Below, one piece after another: positions 16,783 to 24,440 of a stretch of DNA of 64,000 nt. This stretch comes from Thermodesulfitimonas autotrophica. GTDB taxonomy: Bacteria > Bacillota > Desulfotomaculia > Desulfotomaculales > Ammonificaceae. The notes under the pieces were generated by a model, which saw only the letters and a program-made list of their open reading frames with translations, was not told where the DNA came from and searched no databases. Position 1 is the first letter of the stretch, and each line of letters starts with the position of its first letter. Position numbers and translations under genes: made by a program. The stretch is taken from assembly GCF_003815015.1 (NCBI RefSeq), contig NZ_RKRE01000003.1:1-64000 (forward strand). Reading direction: 5' to 3'.

Positions 16783-17799
16783 TCAGAAGCGAACGGCAAG
16801 CGCATCCAAGACGTTTTGGATGCGGTTGCACACCGTATAGGTATCGGAACCGGCAAAGAGCAGCCCTACCGCCCTGTTTTTGTCGTCGAGCACGAGGGAG
16901 CCGCTATCGCCAGGTCTGCTCATCGCGTCGGTGATAAACTGCTCTTCGAAGAAGGCTTCTTCGTTATTCCCGATATCCACACTTACCGTTGCGTGCGTGT
17001 AACGGACGGTGCCGGTGGTGAGGTCGGTGGTCCGGCCGCATTTTTTAACCGGCATTCCCGGTTCCGCTTCCGCCGTTCCCCGGACGGGACCGATCTTCAG
17101 TATTTCGGGTGTTATGAGCCCCGGATCAGTGGGTGCCGCTGCGGCGCAATCAACGAGGTTGTAAGTCTCTGTAAGCCGGAAGAGACGCAGCGAGTAGTTG
17201 GGCCGGTAGACGCGCAACAGGGTGTTCATATACCATTCGAGCCCGGCAGCCACGGGGCAGGTTGCCGGTTCCTCTTTGTAGCGGAGGGGAACAAACCGTT
17301 CTAAGGTTCCGATCACGTCTTTATCGGCGTGCCCCCCATCGTACGGGCCGGGCTGAAGGATAGGGTCGCCCCGGCGCGCCCTCCCGTCAGTACCGTTGGT
17401 GCGGTTGGCCAGGATGTGGTTGTTGGAAAGGATGAGGGGTTTGCCGGATTGGCGGTCGTAAACCACGGCGCCGAAGGTCCCGGCGGTGATCCGGTAATGG
17501 CCGATGCTTACCCCCGGCGGGGCGGGCCGGTAGCGGTCGCTGTTTTCAACTAACAGGCGAAATCTCCCGGTCTCTACGACGTCGGTCTTGATTTTTTCGA
17601 TGCTTTTCGGGACAAGGGCCGCGCGGGGTAGGAACTCCGGGGGTAGCTTTTTCGCTACAAAAACAACAAGCGCCGGCTCACCCGTTTCCGTGCCGCGCGT
17701 TTGCTTGCTGCCGATTCCTACGCCCACCACGTTCGGCAGGTTGATGAGGTTTTTCCGGTGCCGTTTGAGCGCTTGGCGCAAAAGGTCCATTTTTTTCAC
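16783..17799 (-). CDS. Trypsin-like serine protease (cytoplasmic, Nal1-like)
   Basis: This is a 338-residue S1-type protease. The catalytic His lies in LSNNHILAN (near residue 127) and the catalytic Ser in RPGDSGSLVLDD (near residue 298). The N-terminal region LINLPNVVGVGIGSKQT with PALVVFVAKKLP is a domain often found ahead of these soluble proteases in Clostridia. There is no signal peptide, so it probably acts inside the cell. It lies downstream of the tiny-protein array, separated by a hairpin. The substrate is unknown. Confidence 0.82.
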   Translation of the reverse strand: MKKMDLLRQALKRHRKNLINLPNVVGVGIGSKQTRGTETGEPALVVFVAKKLPPEFLPRAALVPKSIEKIKTDVVETGRFRLLVENSDRYRPAPPGVSIGHYRITAGTFGAVVYDRQSGKPLILSNNHILANRTNGTDGRARRGDPILQPGPYDGGHADKDVIGTLERFVPLRYKEEPATCPVAAGLEWYMNTLLRVYRPNYSLRLFRLTETYNLVDCAAAAPTDPGLITPEILKIGPVRGTAEAEPGMPVKKCGRTTDLTTGTVRYTHATVSVDIGNNEEAFFEEQFITDAMSRPGDSGSLVLDDKNRAVGLLFAGSDTYTVCNRIQNVLDALAVRF

Positions 17800-17810
17800 C
17801 GCCTTAAAAT

Positions 17811-17842
17811 CGGGAGAAGGAACCCTGGGGCTCCTTCTCCCG
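17811..17842 (-). terminator. Hairpin ending the microprotein array
   Basis: CGGGAGAAGGA (17811-17821) pairs with TCCTTCTCCCG (17832-17842). On the minus strand it follows the last microprotein stop (17847) by 4 bases and is followed by GATTTTAAGG, a weak U tract. It could attenuate rather than fully end transcription into the protease gene. Confidence 0.6.
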
Positions 17843-17846
17843 CCGG

Positions 17847-17939
17847 TTAAGTTATTTTGTTCCCGGTAAAGGTTAGAAACAAAAACAGGATGATGGTGAG
17901 GATGAGCCAGATGTTTATTACGACATCCCGAACCCGCAT
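17847..17939 (-). CDS. Microprotein 5 of array (30 aa, single membrane span, divergent copy)
   Basis: ATG at 17939 with GGAGGAGGG about 8 bases upstream encodes 30 residues: MRVRDVVINIWLILTIILFL plus a short polar tail. It shares the I-W-L-I-L core and position with the four upstream copies but is more diverged. Too short for routine gene calling; the ribosome site and paralogy support it. Confidence 0.7.
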   Translation of the reverse strand: MRVRDVVINIWLILTIILFLFLTFTGNKIT

Positions 17940-18009
17940 TAGCTAAGCCCTCCTCCCCCTGGTCTTGGTTATAATGCCAAGTAGCCGGAAAGGGCGGGGA
18001 GGAGCGGTC

Positions 18010-18114
18010 TTAACCGACCGCCTTGTAGCTCATTGCGGGCAAGAATACCAGGAACGCGATAAGGATTAGGAGCAGAATCAGCCAGATCGAAGTGACATCC
18101 TCGGTATACGGCAT
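18010..18114 (-). CDS. Microprotein 4 of array (34 aa, single membrane span)
   Basis: ATG at 18114 is preceded by GGGAGGAGGG. The product begins MPYTEDVTSIWLILLLILIA, continues FLVFLP, and has a short tail ending KAVG. The acidic/polar head, the TSIWLILLLIL core and FLVFLP are shared with copies 1-3. Confidence 0.8.
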   Translation of the reverse strand: MPYTEDVTSIWLILLLILIAFLVFLPAMSYKAVG

Positions 18115-18153
18115 GGTATCTTCCCTCCTCCCGCTAAGTTACAGTAGGGCCGG

Positions 18154-18240
18154 CTATTTGTTCACTGCGGGCAAGAATACCAGGAACGCCAGCAAGATCA
18201 GGAGCAGGATGAGCCAGATGGATGTGACATCTACCGGCAT
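18154..18240 (-). CDS. Microprotein 3 of array (28 aa, single membrane span)
   Basis: ATG at 18240 is preceded by AAGGAGGG. The product begins MPVDVTSIWLILLLILLAFL and ends VFLPAVNK. It is the shortest copy, with the same core as its neighbours and conserved nucleotide blocks (for example GGGCAAGAATACCAGGAACG on the plus strand, shared with copy 4). Confidence 0.8.
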   Translation of the reverse strand: MPVDVTSIWLILLLILLAFLVFLPAVNK

Positions 18241-18273
18241 CGAGCCTTCCCTCCTTAAGCGCGCTGTCGCTCC

Positions 18274-18369
18274 TTACTTCTTGTAGCCCCAGTTAGGCAG
18301 GAAGACAAGAAATACCAGCAGGATCAAAAGCAATATCAACCAGATGGAAGTGGTATCATCGTGTGCCAT
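18274..18369 (-). CDS. Microprotein 2 of array (31 aa, single membrane span)
   Basis: ATG at 18369 is preceded by AAGGAGGG. The product begins MAHDDTTSIWLILLLILLVF, continues LVFLP, and ends NWGYKK. The charged ends and uninterrupted hydrophobic core predict a single membrane span. Confidence 0.8.
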   Translation of the reverse strand: MAHDDTTSIWLILLLILLVFLVFLPNWGYKK

Positions 18370-18424
18370 TTTGCGTCAACCCTCCTTAGGGATACAGGTT
18401 AGGGTCTTTAGGCTCACAGCTCCG

Positions 18425-18523
18425 TCAGTTGCATCCGTAGTTCATAAAGACCAGGAATGCGAGCAGAATCAGGAGCAGAATAAGCCAGATCGAGGTGGTA
18501 GTGTCGCTCTCCTTATACAACAT
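18425..18523 (-). CDS. Microprotein 1 of array (32 aa, single membrane span)
   Basis: ATG at 18523 is preceded by AAGGAGGG. The product begins MLYKESDTTTSIWLILLLIL, continues LAFLVF, and ends MNYGCN. It is the first gene after the promoter candidate at 18575-18602. These proteins recall, in size and hydrophobicity only, the tiny YjcZ-type spore proteins; a role in sporulation is inference. Confidence 0.8.
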   Translation of the reverse strand: MLYKESDTTTSIWLILLLILLAFLVFMNYGCN

Positions 18524-18574
18524 GATTGACCCTCCTTGCCGCGAACCGCGGCGGACTTTCCTTTTTCTGTTAAG

Positions 18575-18602
18575 CAGTATATTCCGGGCGGGTAAAAAGT
18601 GT
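18575..18602 (-). promoter_or_regulatory. Mother-cell-type promoter candidate for the microprotein array
   Basis: On the minus strand AC (18602-18601), a 17-base spacer and AATATACTG (18583-18575) lie about 50 bases before microprotein 1. The AATATACTG octamer core recurs at 18662-18670 and 19566-19574 ahead of neighbouring plus-strand genes. Confidence 0.45.
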
Positions 18603-18642
18603 GTGCAGGTTGGGGTTTTGGGGTTATGGTCGGGCCGGGGAC

Positions 18643-18670
18643 ACCATTTTTCGGGGCGGCGAATATACTG
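18643..18670 (+). promoter_or_regulatory. Mother-cell-type promoter candidate for the YbaB-like gene
   Basis: AC (18643-18644), a 17-base spacer and AATATACTG (18662-18670) lie 43 bases before the TTG start at 18713. It is divergent to the matching element at 18575-18602. Confidence 0.45.
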
Positions 18671-18712
18671 GCTTACGTGATACCGTGGTGGGAGGTTCGG
18701 GAGGTGTTGATT

Positions 18713-19006
18713 TTGTTCGAACTCGAGGGTCTCGGGAAGTTTCTCGGGGAGATCGGCAGGGTGAGGGATGCGCTGAAGGGGCTGCGCGTCGAGGTGACCG
18801 AGGGGCCGGTATCCCTCACACTCAACGGTCTTCAGGAGGTGGTTCGGGTCAGGATCAGGCCGGAAGCCGGGAAGGAGCTGGCCCGCCTGGAGGGTTGGCT
18901 CGGCGCCTGCTTTAACAAGGGGGTAGCGGCATCGCGTCAGGCGGCCAAGGAGGAGATCGAGCGGCTGACCGGCTGGACGATCCCTGCGATTCCGGGTCTT
19001 ACCTGA
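18713..19006 (+). CDS. YbaB/EbfC-like small nucleoid-associated protein (divergent)
   Basis: This 97-residue protein shows the YbaB-type layout: a helix (LGKFLGEIGRVRDALKGLRV), a beta segment with repeated Val (VEVTEGPVSLTLNGLQEVVRVRI) and a C-terminal helix with N-KGVAASRQAAKEEIERLTG. YbaB proteins bind DNA as tweezer-like dimers. The match is distant and other small alpha-beta families are possible. TTG at 18713 has GGGAGG 8 bases upstream. It sits in the spore-like promoter cluster, not next to recR/dnaX where the housekeeping YbaB is found, so it may be a specialised copy. Confidence 0.6.
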   Translation: MFELEGLGKFLGEIGRVRDALKGLRVEVTEGPVSLTLNGLQEVVRVRIRPEAGKELARLEGWLGACFNKGVAASRQAAKEEIERLTGWTIPAIPGLT

Positions 19007-19022
19007 AAGGGGGGTTGCGCGG

Positions 19023-19541
19023 GTGGATAAAACGAACGGGATTGATGGGCGGCAGGAACTCCGCCAGGTTTTGCGCGATTTGCTCGACCTGCACCTCCGC
19101 GGGGGCTTCACCGGCGATAGCCTGCTTTTGCTGTTAAGTCTGGTCAATATCTTAGGGGTGCTTGAGATACTAGGGCGGCGCCAGGGCGGCGGCGAGGGGC
19201 AGTTTTTCCAGCAGCTTTTAGGCCCGCTCATCTCTTCGGCGGCGAAGTCCCAAACGCAAGAAGGCGGGGAGGTGAACGCGGCGGGGCTGCGAGTGGTTCC
19301 CGGTGCTAAGGAACTTGCGGGTCTCCTGGGTAATAAGGAGGGGCTGAAGATGCTGGCGGGACTGCTTACGAACCGGGAGGTCATGGAAAAGGTGGTCCCG
19401 CTTCTGCAGCGGCTCGGCGGGGGACAAAATCCCGGGCCGAAGGGGCATCCCGATAATGGAAAAGAGGTGCCCGGGAGCAGGAAAAGCCAGGGGCGCGAGG
19501 TAATCCACTGGGATTTTGGGCGGAATGATGTGCGCAAGTAA
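19023..19541 (+). CDS. Hypothetical protein (172 aa) co-transcribed with the YbaB-like gene
   Basis: GTG at 19023 follows AGGGGGG by about 9 bases and begins 16 bases after the YbaB-like stop. One hydrophobic stretch (SLLLLLSLVNILGVLEIL, about residues 33-50) is followed by a Gly/Lys-rich helical region and a polar tail (GPKGHPDNGKEVPGSRKS). No family recognised. The layout suggests a membrane-associated structural protein, possibly spore-related by context. Confidence 0.6.
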   Translation: MDKTNGIDGRQELRQVLRDLLDLHLRGGFTGDSLLLLLSLVNILGVLEILGRRQGGGEGQFFQQLLGPLISSAAKSQTQEGGEVNAAGLRVVPGAKELAGLLGNKEGLKMLAGLLTNREVMEKVVPLLQRLGGGQNPGPKGHPDNGKEVPGSRKSQGREVIHWDFGRNDVRK

Positions 19542-19547
19542 AAAAGC

Positions 19548-19574
19548 ACACCCGTTACTGGCTGGCATATACTG
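19548..19574 (+). promoter_or_regulatory. Mother-cell-type promoter candidate for the 48-aa membrane protein
   Basis: AC (19548-19549), a 16-base spacer and CATATACTG (19566-19574) lie 21 bases before the ATG at 19596. Third copy of the ATATACTG element within 1 kb. Confidence 0.45.
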
Positions 19575-19595
19575 GAAAACAGGGAGGGATCCACG

Positions 19596-19742
19596 ATGGC
19601 TGATTATAAAACTCAGGACCTCATCTGGTTTATCATCCTTTTTCTCCTGGCGCCCTTCATCCTTTTCCTAATCCTGCTCTGGTTGATCATTGCTTGCCCG
19701 AATGAGGTTTTGCCCGGGGGATCTCAAGCCGGTGCGGTGTAG
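19596..19742 (+). CDS. 48-aa hydrophobic membrane microprotein
   Basis: ATG at 19596 (AGGGAGGG upstream) encodes MADYKTQDLIWFIILFLLAP then FILFLILLWLIIAC and a polar tail. The 25-residue hydrophobic run would span the membrane once. Its D-L-I-W-F-I-I-L core echoes the T-S-I-W-L-I-L-L core of the array at 17.8-18.5 kb, which suggests a distant relative. The last 19 bases overlap the end of the convergent livF gene. Confidence 0.65.
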   Translation: MADYKTQDLIWFIILFLLAPFILFLILLWLIIACPNEVLPGGSQAGAV

Positions 19743-20446
19743 CCGAGGTAAGCGGTGTAGAGGCTGCTGCTCCGGGCGAGTTCGCTCGGGCTGCCAGAGA
19801 GGACGATTCGTCCCTGCTCCAGGAGCACAGCGCGGTCTGCGACTTTGAGTGCGGCCCGCGCGTTTTGTTCTACGAGGAGAACCGTGTGGCCCTGCTCTCG
19901 CAACCGGCGGATTGTTTGCATGATTTCGCGGACCACTAGGGGAGCGAGGCCAACGGAGGGCTCATCCATGAGCAGGAGGCGGGGTTTGGCCATGAGGCTC
20001 CGTCCGATGGCGACCATCTGCTGCAGGCCGCCGCTTAAAGTCCCGGCCGGTGCCTTTAATTTTTCCTTTAAGGCCGGGAAGAGGTCGAGGATCTTGGCCA
20101 GTTCTTCGCTCAGTAACCTTTTGTCCCGCTGGTAGCGGTGGAAGGCACCGAGAAGCAGGTTGTCGCGGACGCTGAGCGAAAGGAAGAGCTGTCTGTTCTC
20201 CGGAACGAGGCTGATACCTCTGCGGACGATGGCCTCGGGAGAGAGGCCCTTAAGGGAATTCCCTTGAAAGATGATCTCGCCGCTCGCCAGCGGGTAGAGG
20301 CCGGCAAGCGCGCCTAAGAAGGTACTCTTTCCCGCGCCGTTTGCCCCTAAGACAGCGATCACTTCCCCTGGATTTACGCTAAGCGAGACCTGGGTCAGGG
20401 CCCGGATGTGCCCGCGGTAGACGGTGATTTCACGGACATTCAGCAT
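19724..20446 (-). CDS. livF: Branched-chain amino-acid ABC transporter ATPase
   Basis: This is a 240-residue ATP-binding subunit. Walker A is GANGAGKST (near residue 35), the signature is LSGGLQQM, and Walker B is LLLMDEPSVGL. VEQNARAALKVADRA is the usual LivF H-loop region variant. The start overlaps the livG stop by 7 bases. It forms, with LivG, LivM, LivH and LivK, an importer of leucine, isoleucine and valine or related amino acids. In this operon the neighbours suggest aromatic or branched 2-oxo-acid catabolism as the fate of the substrate. Confidence 0.95.
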   Translation of the reverse strand: MLNVREITVYRGHIRALTQVSLSVNPGEVIAVLGANGAGKSTFLGALAGLYPLASGEIIFQGNSLKGLSPEAIVRRGISLVPENRQLFLSLSVRDNLLLGAFHRYQRDKRLLSEELAKILDLFPALKEKLKAPAGTLSGGLQQMVAIGRSLMAKPRLLLMDEPSVGLAPLVVREIMQTIRRLREQGHTVLLVEQNARAALKVADRAVLLEQGRIVLSGSPSELARSSSLYTAYLGYTAPA

Positions 20447-21207
20447 GCCTCTTCCTCCTCTTCCCCCAGGTAAGCGGCGATTACTTCCCGGTTGCGCTGA
20501 ATTTCGGCGGGGGTTCCGGTGGCGATAACGGTGCCGAAGTTGAGCACCACCACCCGGTCGGCGAGGCCCATGACGGTGTCCATGTCGTGTTCTACCAGGA
20601 TGAGGGTGTGTCCTGCTTCTGGAAGCGTACGCAAAAAACGCGCGAGGGCCTCGGATTCCGCGTTATTAAGGCCCGCGGCAGGCTCGTCCAGGAGCAGGAT
20701 CTCCGGCTGCCCGGCCAGCGCCCGGGCAATCTCGAGCAGGCGCTGCTGCCCGAAGGGAAGGCTCCCGGCCGGCCAGTCGGCTTTATCTGCCAGCCCCAAT
20801 CTGTTCAGTAGCCTGACGGCTTCCCGGTAAAGTTCCCGGTCTTCCCGCATTACGCCAGGACGCCGCAGGAGCGCTTTAAAAAAACCGGTCCGGTGCAAAC
20901 GGTAAAAACCAACCATCACGTTTTCGGCCACCGTTAAGGTGGTGAAGAGCTCGAGGTTCTGAAAGGTGCGGCTTATCCCCAGGCGAGCAATCTGGAAGGG
21001 TTTGAGACCATTAAGCCGTCTATCTTTAAAGATGATTTCCCCTTCATCAGGGCGAAGGTTTCCGGTAACCACGTTGAAGAGGGTGGTTTTCCCAGCCCCG
21101 TTCGGTCCGATGAGCGCCAGGATTTCACCCCGTTCCAGCGAAAAACTCACCCTGTTTAGCGCTAGGAGCCCACCGAAACGCTTGGTGAGATTGTTTACCG
21201 CAAACAT
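20440..21207 (-). CDS. livG: Branched-chain amino-acid ABC transporter ATPase
   Basis: This is a 255-residue second ATPase of the Liv transporter. Walker A is GPNGAGKTT, LPFGQQRLLEIARAL replaces the canonical ABC signature as in LivG, and Walker B is ILLLDEPAAGLN. VEHDMDTVMGLADR follows. The ATG at 21207 has GGAGGAAG upstream and overlaps the livM stop by 13 bases. Confidence 0.95.
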   Translation of the reverse strand: MFAVNNLTKRFGGLLALNRVSFSLERGEILALIGPNGAGKTTLFNVVTGNLRPDEGEIIFKDRRLNGLKPFQIARLGISRTFQNLELFTTLTVAENVMVGFYRLHRTGFFKALLRRPGVMREDRELYREAVRLLNRLGLADKADWPAGSLPFGQQRLLEIARALAGQPEILLLDEPAAGLNNAESEALARFLRTLPEAGHTLILVEHDMDTVMGLADRVVVLNFGTVIATGTPAEIQRNREVIAAYLGEEEEEAC

Positions 21208-22193
21208 CCTTCTTCCTCCATTTTCCCGGTCGTGGCGCCCTGGAAGGCGCGCGGCGCGAGGAGTCCTTGCGGCCGGAAGAGCATGATCAGGACGAAGATA
21301 AGACCGAAAAAGATGATCTCAAACTCGCCGCCCGCTTCCGGCATGATTATTCTGACCGCCCACCGGAGGAATTCGGTAAGCCCGACGATGATTGCGGCTC
21401 CTAAAAGCGGCCCCCATAGGGTTCCCAGCCCCCCGATCACCACCATAAGGACGAATTCGACCGAGGCGGTGAAGCTGAAAGGGGAGGGGCTGATGAAGGT
21501 GACCCAGAAGGCGTAAAGGGCACCGGCGAGCCCAGCTAAGCAAGCGCTCAGCCCAAAGGCCTGTACTTTCAGCGTTGTGGTGTCGATCCCGGCGGCTTCC
21601 GTAGCCTTTTCGCTGGCGTGGATCGCCCTGAAGGCCCGTCCTACGGGTGAGCGGGTGAGGTTGTCGATACTGACCAGTACGAGGCTGAGGATGACCCAGA
21701 CGAGGTAGTAGTACTTCCAGTCGCGGTCCAGGATGAAGGGTCCGAGAGAAAGATACGGGATACCGGTGAGACCTGAGGGTCCGCCGGTGAGCCCGGCGAA
21801 TTCCTTGAAAAGCGCATAGACGAGAATACCGAAGCCCAGGGTGGCCAGTGCTAGGTAGTGCTCCCGGAGGCGTAAAATCGAGCGGCCGATGATAAGCGCC
21901 ACCAGGGTAGGCAGCACGGGCGCCACGACAAGACAGAGGAGCGGTGGCAGGTGACAGCGCGTAGCCAGGATGGCGGCGGTATAGGCACCGAGTCCGTAAA
22001 AAGCCGCCTGGCCGAAAGAAACCTGTCCTGCATACCCCATCAGGACCCCCAGGCCTTCGGCAACGATGGCGTAAAGCGCAATAAGGATAAGAATTCCCAA
22101 GATATAGGTGCTTTTAATGATGAGCGGCAAGGAGACGATAACACCGCAGAATAAGAGCCGGCAGCAGGAGTTGCGCGAAACCAAGAAATCCAT
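21195..22193 (-). CDS. livM: Branched-chain amino-acid ABC transporter permease
   Basis: This is a polytopic permease of about 330 residues with 8-10 hydrophobic spans. It carries the LivM signatures GYAGQVSFGQAAFYGLGAY and LTRSPVGRAFRAIHASEKAT (the ATPase-contact loop). The open frame starts at ATG 22193, but AAGGAG abuts that codon, so a TTG at 22184 (spacing 9) may be the true start. It lies 11 bases after livH. Confidence 0.95.
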   Translation of the reverse strand: MDFLVSRNSCCRLLFCGVIVSLPLIIKSTYILGILILIALYAIVAEGLGVLMGYAGQVSFGQAAFYGLGAYTAAILATRCHLPPLLCLVVAPVLPTLVALIIGRSILRLREHYLALATLGFGILVYALFKEFAGLTGGPSGLTGIPYLSLGPFILDRDWKYYYLVWVILSLVLVSIDNLTRSPVGRAFRAIHASEKATEAAGIDTTTLKVQAFGLSACLAGLAGALYAFWVTFISPSPFSFTASVEFVLMVVIGGLGTLWGPLLGAAIIVGLTEFLRWAVRIIMPEAGGEFEIIFFGLIFVLIMLFRPQGLLAPRAFQGATTGKMEEEGCLR

Positions 22194-22204
22194 CTCCTTA
22201 AGGT

Positions 22205-23083
22205 TTAAGCGCTATTTCGGGTTGAACCTAAGATGCCCGTTGGCCGGGTCAGGAGCACCGCGATCATAACCACCATCGCGATCGCATCCTTCAATCCGGA
22301 GGAGACCATTCCGGCGGCGAAAGCCTCCAGGACCCCAAGCAGAATGCCGCCAATAATGGCTCCCGTGGCGTTTGTTACGCCGCCCAGGATGGCGGCCACA
22401 AAACCTTTAAGTCCCAGCATAAACCCCATGTCATAGGTAGCCATAGTGATGGGCGTAATGAAGATGCCCGCCAGGGCGGCAATGGCGCCGCTGAAGGTGA
22501 AGGCGAAAAGGGATAGGCGACCGGGGTTAATTCCTACCAGCCGGGCTGCCGTCTGGTTCATCATTGCCGCCCGCACCGCCTTGCCGGTATAGGTGAACTC
22601 AAAGAAGATGAAGAGCAGGCTTACGGCCACCACCGCCAGGCCCAGAATGAATAGGCTCTGCGGAACAAGCGAGGCACCTAAGAGCCGCAGCGGCGGGGCG
22701 GTAACGAAAGGAGGAAGAGTGTAGGGGTACGTCTTCCAGATGAGAAGAGCCGCACCCCGTAAGACAATCGACACGGCAATGGTAATAATGATTAAACTTA
22801 GAACTGAGGCGTTGCGGGCGGGGTGAATCGTTGCGCGCTCCACGAGGGCACCAACCAAACCGGCGACCAGGACGGCTATGCAATAAGATAGGGTGGCCGG
22901 TAAGCCTGCGTGAAGCAGGCTTACCGCGGTGAGTGCCCCGATCGTCACGAATTCCCCAATCGCAAGGTTGAAGATCCCGGTGATGTTAAAAGTAACCACC
23001 AAAGCCAAGGCGATCAAAGCGTAAATACTGCCTGTCGTCAGCCCACTTAAGAGATACTGGATGTACTGGCTTTCGGTGCCCAA
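22205..23083 (-). CDS. livH: Branched-chain amino-acid ABC transporter permease
   Basis: This is a 292-residue permease with LivH motifs: LTTGSIYALIALALVVTFNITGIFNLAIGEF at the N terminus, YTGKAVRAAMMNQTAARLVGI in the middle, and GGVTNATGAIIGGILLGVLE near the end. The TTG start at 23083 is supported by GGAGG 9 bases upstream. It is 13 bases downstream of the first livK-like gene. Confidence 0.95.
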   Translation of the reverse strand: MGTESQYIQYLLSGLTTGSIYALIALALVVTFNITGIFNLAIGEFVTIGALTAVSLLHAGLPATLSYCIAVLVAGLVGALVERATIHPARNASVLSLIIITIAVSIVLRGAALLIWKTYPYTLPPFVTAPPLRLLGASLVPQSLFILGLAVVAVSLLFIFFEFTYTGKAVRAAMMNQTAARLVGINPGRLSLFAFTFSGAIAALAGIFITPITMATYDMGFMLGLKGFVAAILGGVTNATGAIIGGILLGVLEAFAAGMVSSGLKDAIAMVVMIAVLLTRPTGILGSTRNSA

Positions 23084-23096
23084 CAGTCATATCCTC

Positions 23097-24278
23097 CTAC
23101 TGTAAAAGGTGCCACTTACCATCCTTCACTTCTACGAGGACCATCGCATCCTCGCCAAGGCCGCTGTGGTCCTGGGCCGACATGTTGAAGACACCGCTTA
23201 CGCCTACAAATCCGGTGGTCTGTTCAAGCGCGTCCCGGATCTTTGCCCGGTCTGGACCGGCCTGCTTGATCGCGTTAACGAGCAGGTAGAAAGCATCATA
23301 GGCGTGGCCGCTAAAGGTCGTCGGCCGCACGTGGTACTTTTTCTGGTAATCGGCAATGAACTTCAGTAATACCTGTTTCTGCGGGTCGTTATCCGGGAGC
23401 TGTTCGGCAACCAGGAGCTTGCCCATCGGGGCAACGACACCGTTTGCGGCATCACCGGCGAGTTCGAGGAATTTTTTGTTGCCGATGCCGTGGCAGTGGA
23501 GGAGCGGCATTTGAAGACCCAGATCCCGGAAGTTTTTGGTCACAATCGAGGCCGCCGGCGGGATGGCAAAAACCGCGGTGGCCTTGGCCGGTGAGGCTTT
23601 CACCTTGGCGAGCTGCGCCGTCATATCGGTATCAGTGGCCTCGAACTTTTCGTGGAGGACTACGTTGATGCCGTTCTTGGCCGCGAGTTCGATGAAGGTA
23701 CCGGCGCCGTCCCGCCCGTAAGCATTGTTTACGGACAGCACCGCAACGTCCTTGATCCCTTTTTGCTTGAGGTACGCAATCATCTTCTGGGCTACGATTT
23801 CGTTGTTCTGGGTGGTCTTAAAGATCCACCGCCGCTCACTAGGCGGCGTTACGATCTTAGCGGATGAAGCGACCGAAATCATCGGTACCTGCGCTTTGGT
23901 GACGGTGTCTACAATCGCCAGCGAGGTCCCGGTTTGGGAACAGCCGATGATTGCCAGCACCTTATCCTCGTTTACCAGACGTTTGGCTGCCAGCACCGCT
24001 TCGCTTTCAGAACTCTTATTGTCCAGGAGGATGAGCTCCACGGGGTGGCCGTCAATACCGCCTTTGGCGTTAAGTTCTTCCACCACCATTTGCAGCGTGT
24101 CTCTTTCGGGTTCGCCAAGCGACGCGGCGGGACCGCTTGTATCAAGGATAGCCCCGATCGTATAAGGTTCTTTCTGCGCTTTAGTTGCTGCTGGCGTCGT
24201 GGTGGTTTTAGCCTTGCCGCAACCACCAGCCAAGACCAGTAAGGTGAGCAAACAAACCAGGAAAAGGCTCCGCTTCAT
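23097..24278 (-). CDS. livK: Branched-chain amino-acid-type substrate-binding lipoprotein (copy 1)
   Basis: This is a 393-residue periplasmic-binding-type receptor of the Leu/Ile/Val family, tethered by a lipid: the signal MKRSLFLVCLLTLLVLAGGC is followed by a Thr/Ala linker. The type 1 fold is marked by YTIGAILDTSGPAASLGEPERDTLQM, VKLI-like GCSQTGTSLAI and FSGHAYDAFYLLVNAI. It is closely related to the protein at 28258-29442, sharing long stretches such as ALEQTTGFVGVSGVFNMS / ALEQITGYAGISGVFNMS. It heads livHMGF. Confidence 0.95.
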   Translation of the reverse strand: MKRSLFLVCLLTLLVLAGGCGKAKTTTTPAATKAQKEPYTIGAILDTSGPAASLGEPERDTLQMVVEELNAKGGIDGHPVELILLDNKSSESEAVLAAKRLVNEDKVLAIIGCSQTGTSLAIVDTVTKAQVPMISVASSAKIVTPPSERRWIFKTTQNNEIVAQKMIAYLKQKGIKDVAVLSVNNAYGRDGAGTFIELAAKNGINVVLHEKFEATDTDMTAQLAKVKASPAKATAVFAIPPAASIVTKNFRDLGLQMPLLHCHGIGNKKFLELAGDAANGVVAPMGKLLVAEQLPDNDPQKQVLLKFIADYQKKYHVRPTTFSGHAYDAFYLLVNAIKQAGPDRAKIRDALEQTTGFVGVSGVFNMSAQDHSGLGEDAMVLVEVKDGKWHLLQ

Positions 24279-24375
24279 CTTTTCTCCTCTCCTTGCCTCA
24301 TCAGACTAATCTTTCCTGCGATGCCATTTAGTTACTGTAAAAATACCCGTTTTCTGCCGGTTTTCCCTTCACTGT

Positions 24376-24395
24376 TCAAATCTAACACGTTAGGG
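24376..24395. promoter_or_regulatory. Conserved element upstream of livK copy 1
   Basis: TCAAATCTAACACGTTAGGG matches 18 of 20 bases of the element at 29595-29614, which lies at a similar place upstream of the second livK. The core TAACACGTTA is a near-palindrome, suggesting a shared operator or promoter part. Confidence 0.55.
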
Positions 24396-24440
24396 CACGA
24401 AAAACAAGCAGAGATTTCACTCCTGTTGCCGGACGGGCCC

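Noticed and set aside
17847..18523. Possible CRISPR array (repeated blocks at about 100-base intervals)
   Set aside because: Repeats coincide with the conserved cores of five short reading frames with their own ribosome sites; spacing (roughly 85-150 bases) and imperfect identity do not fit CRISPR.
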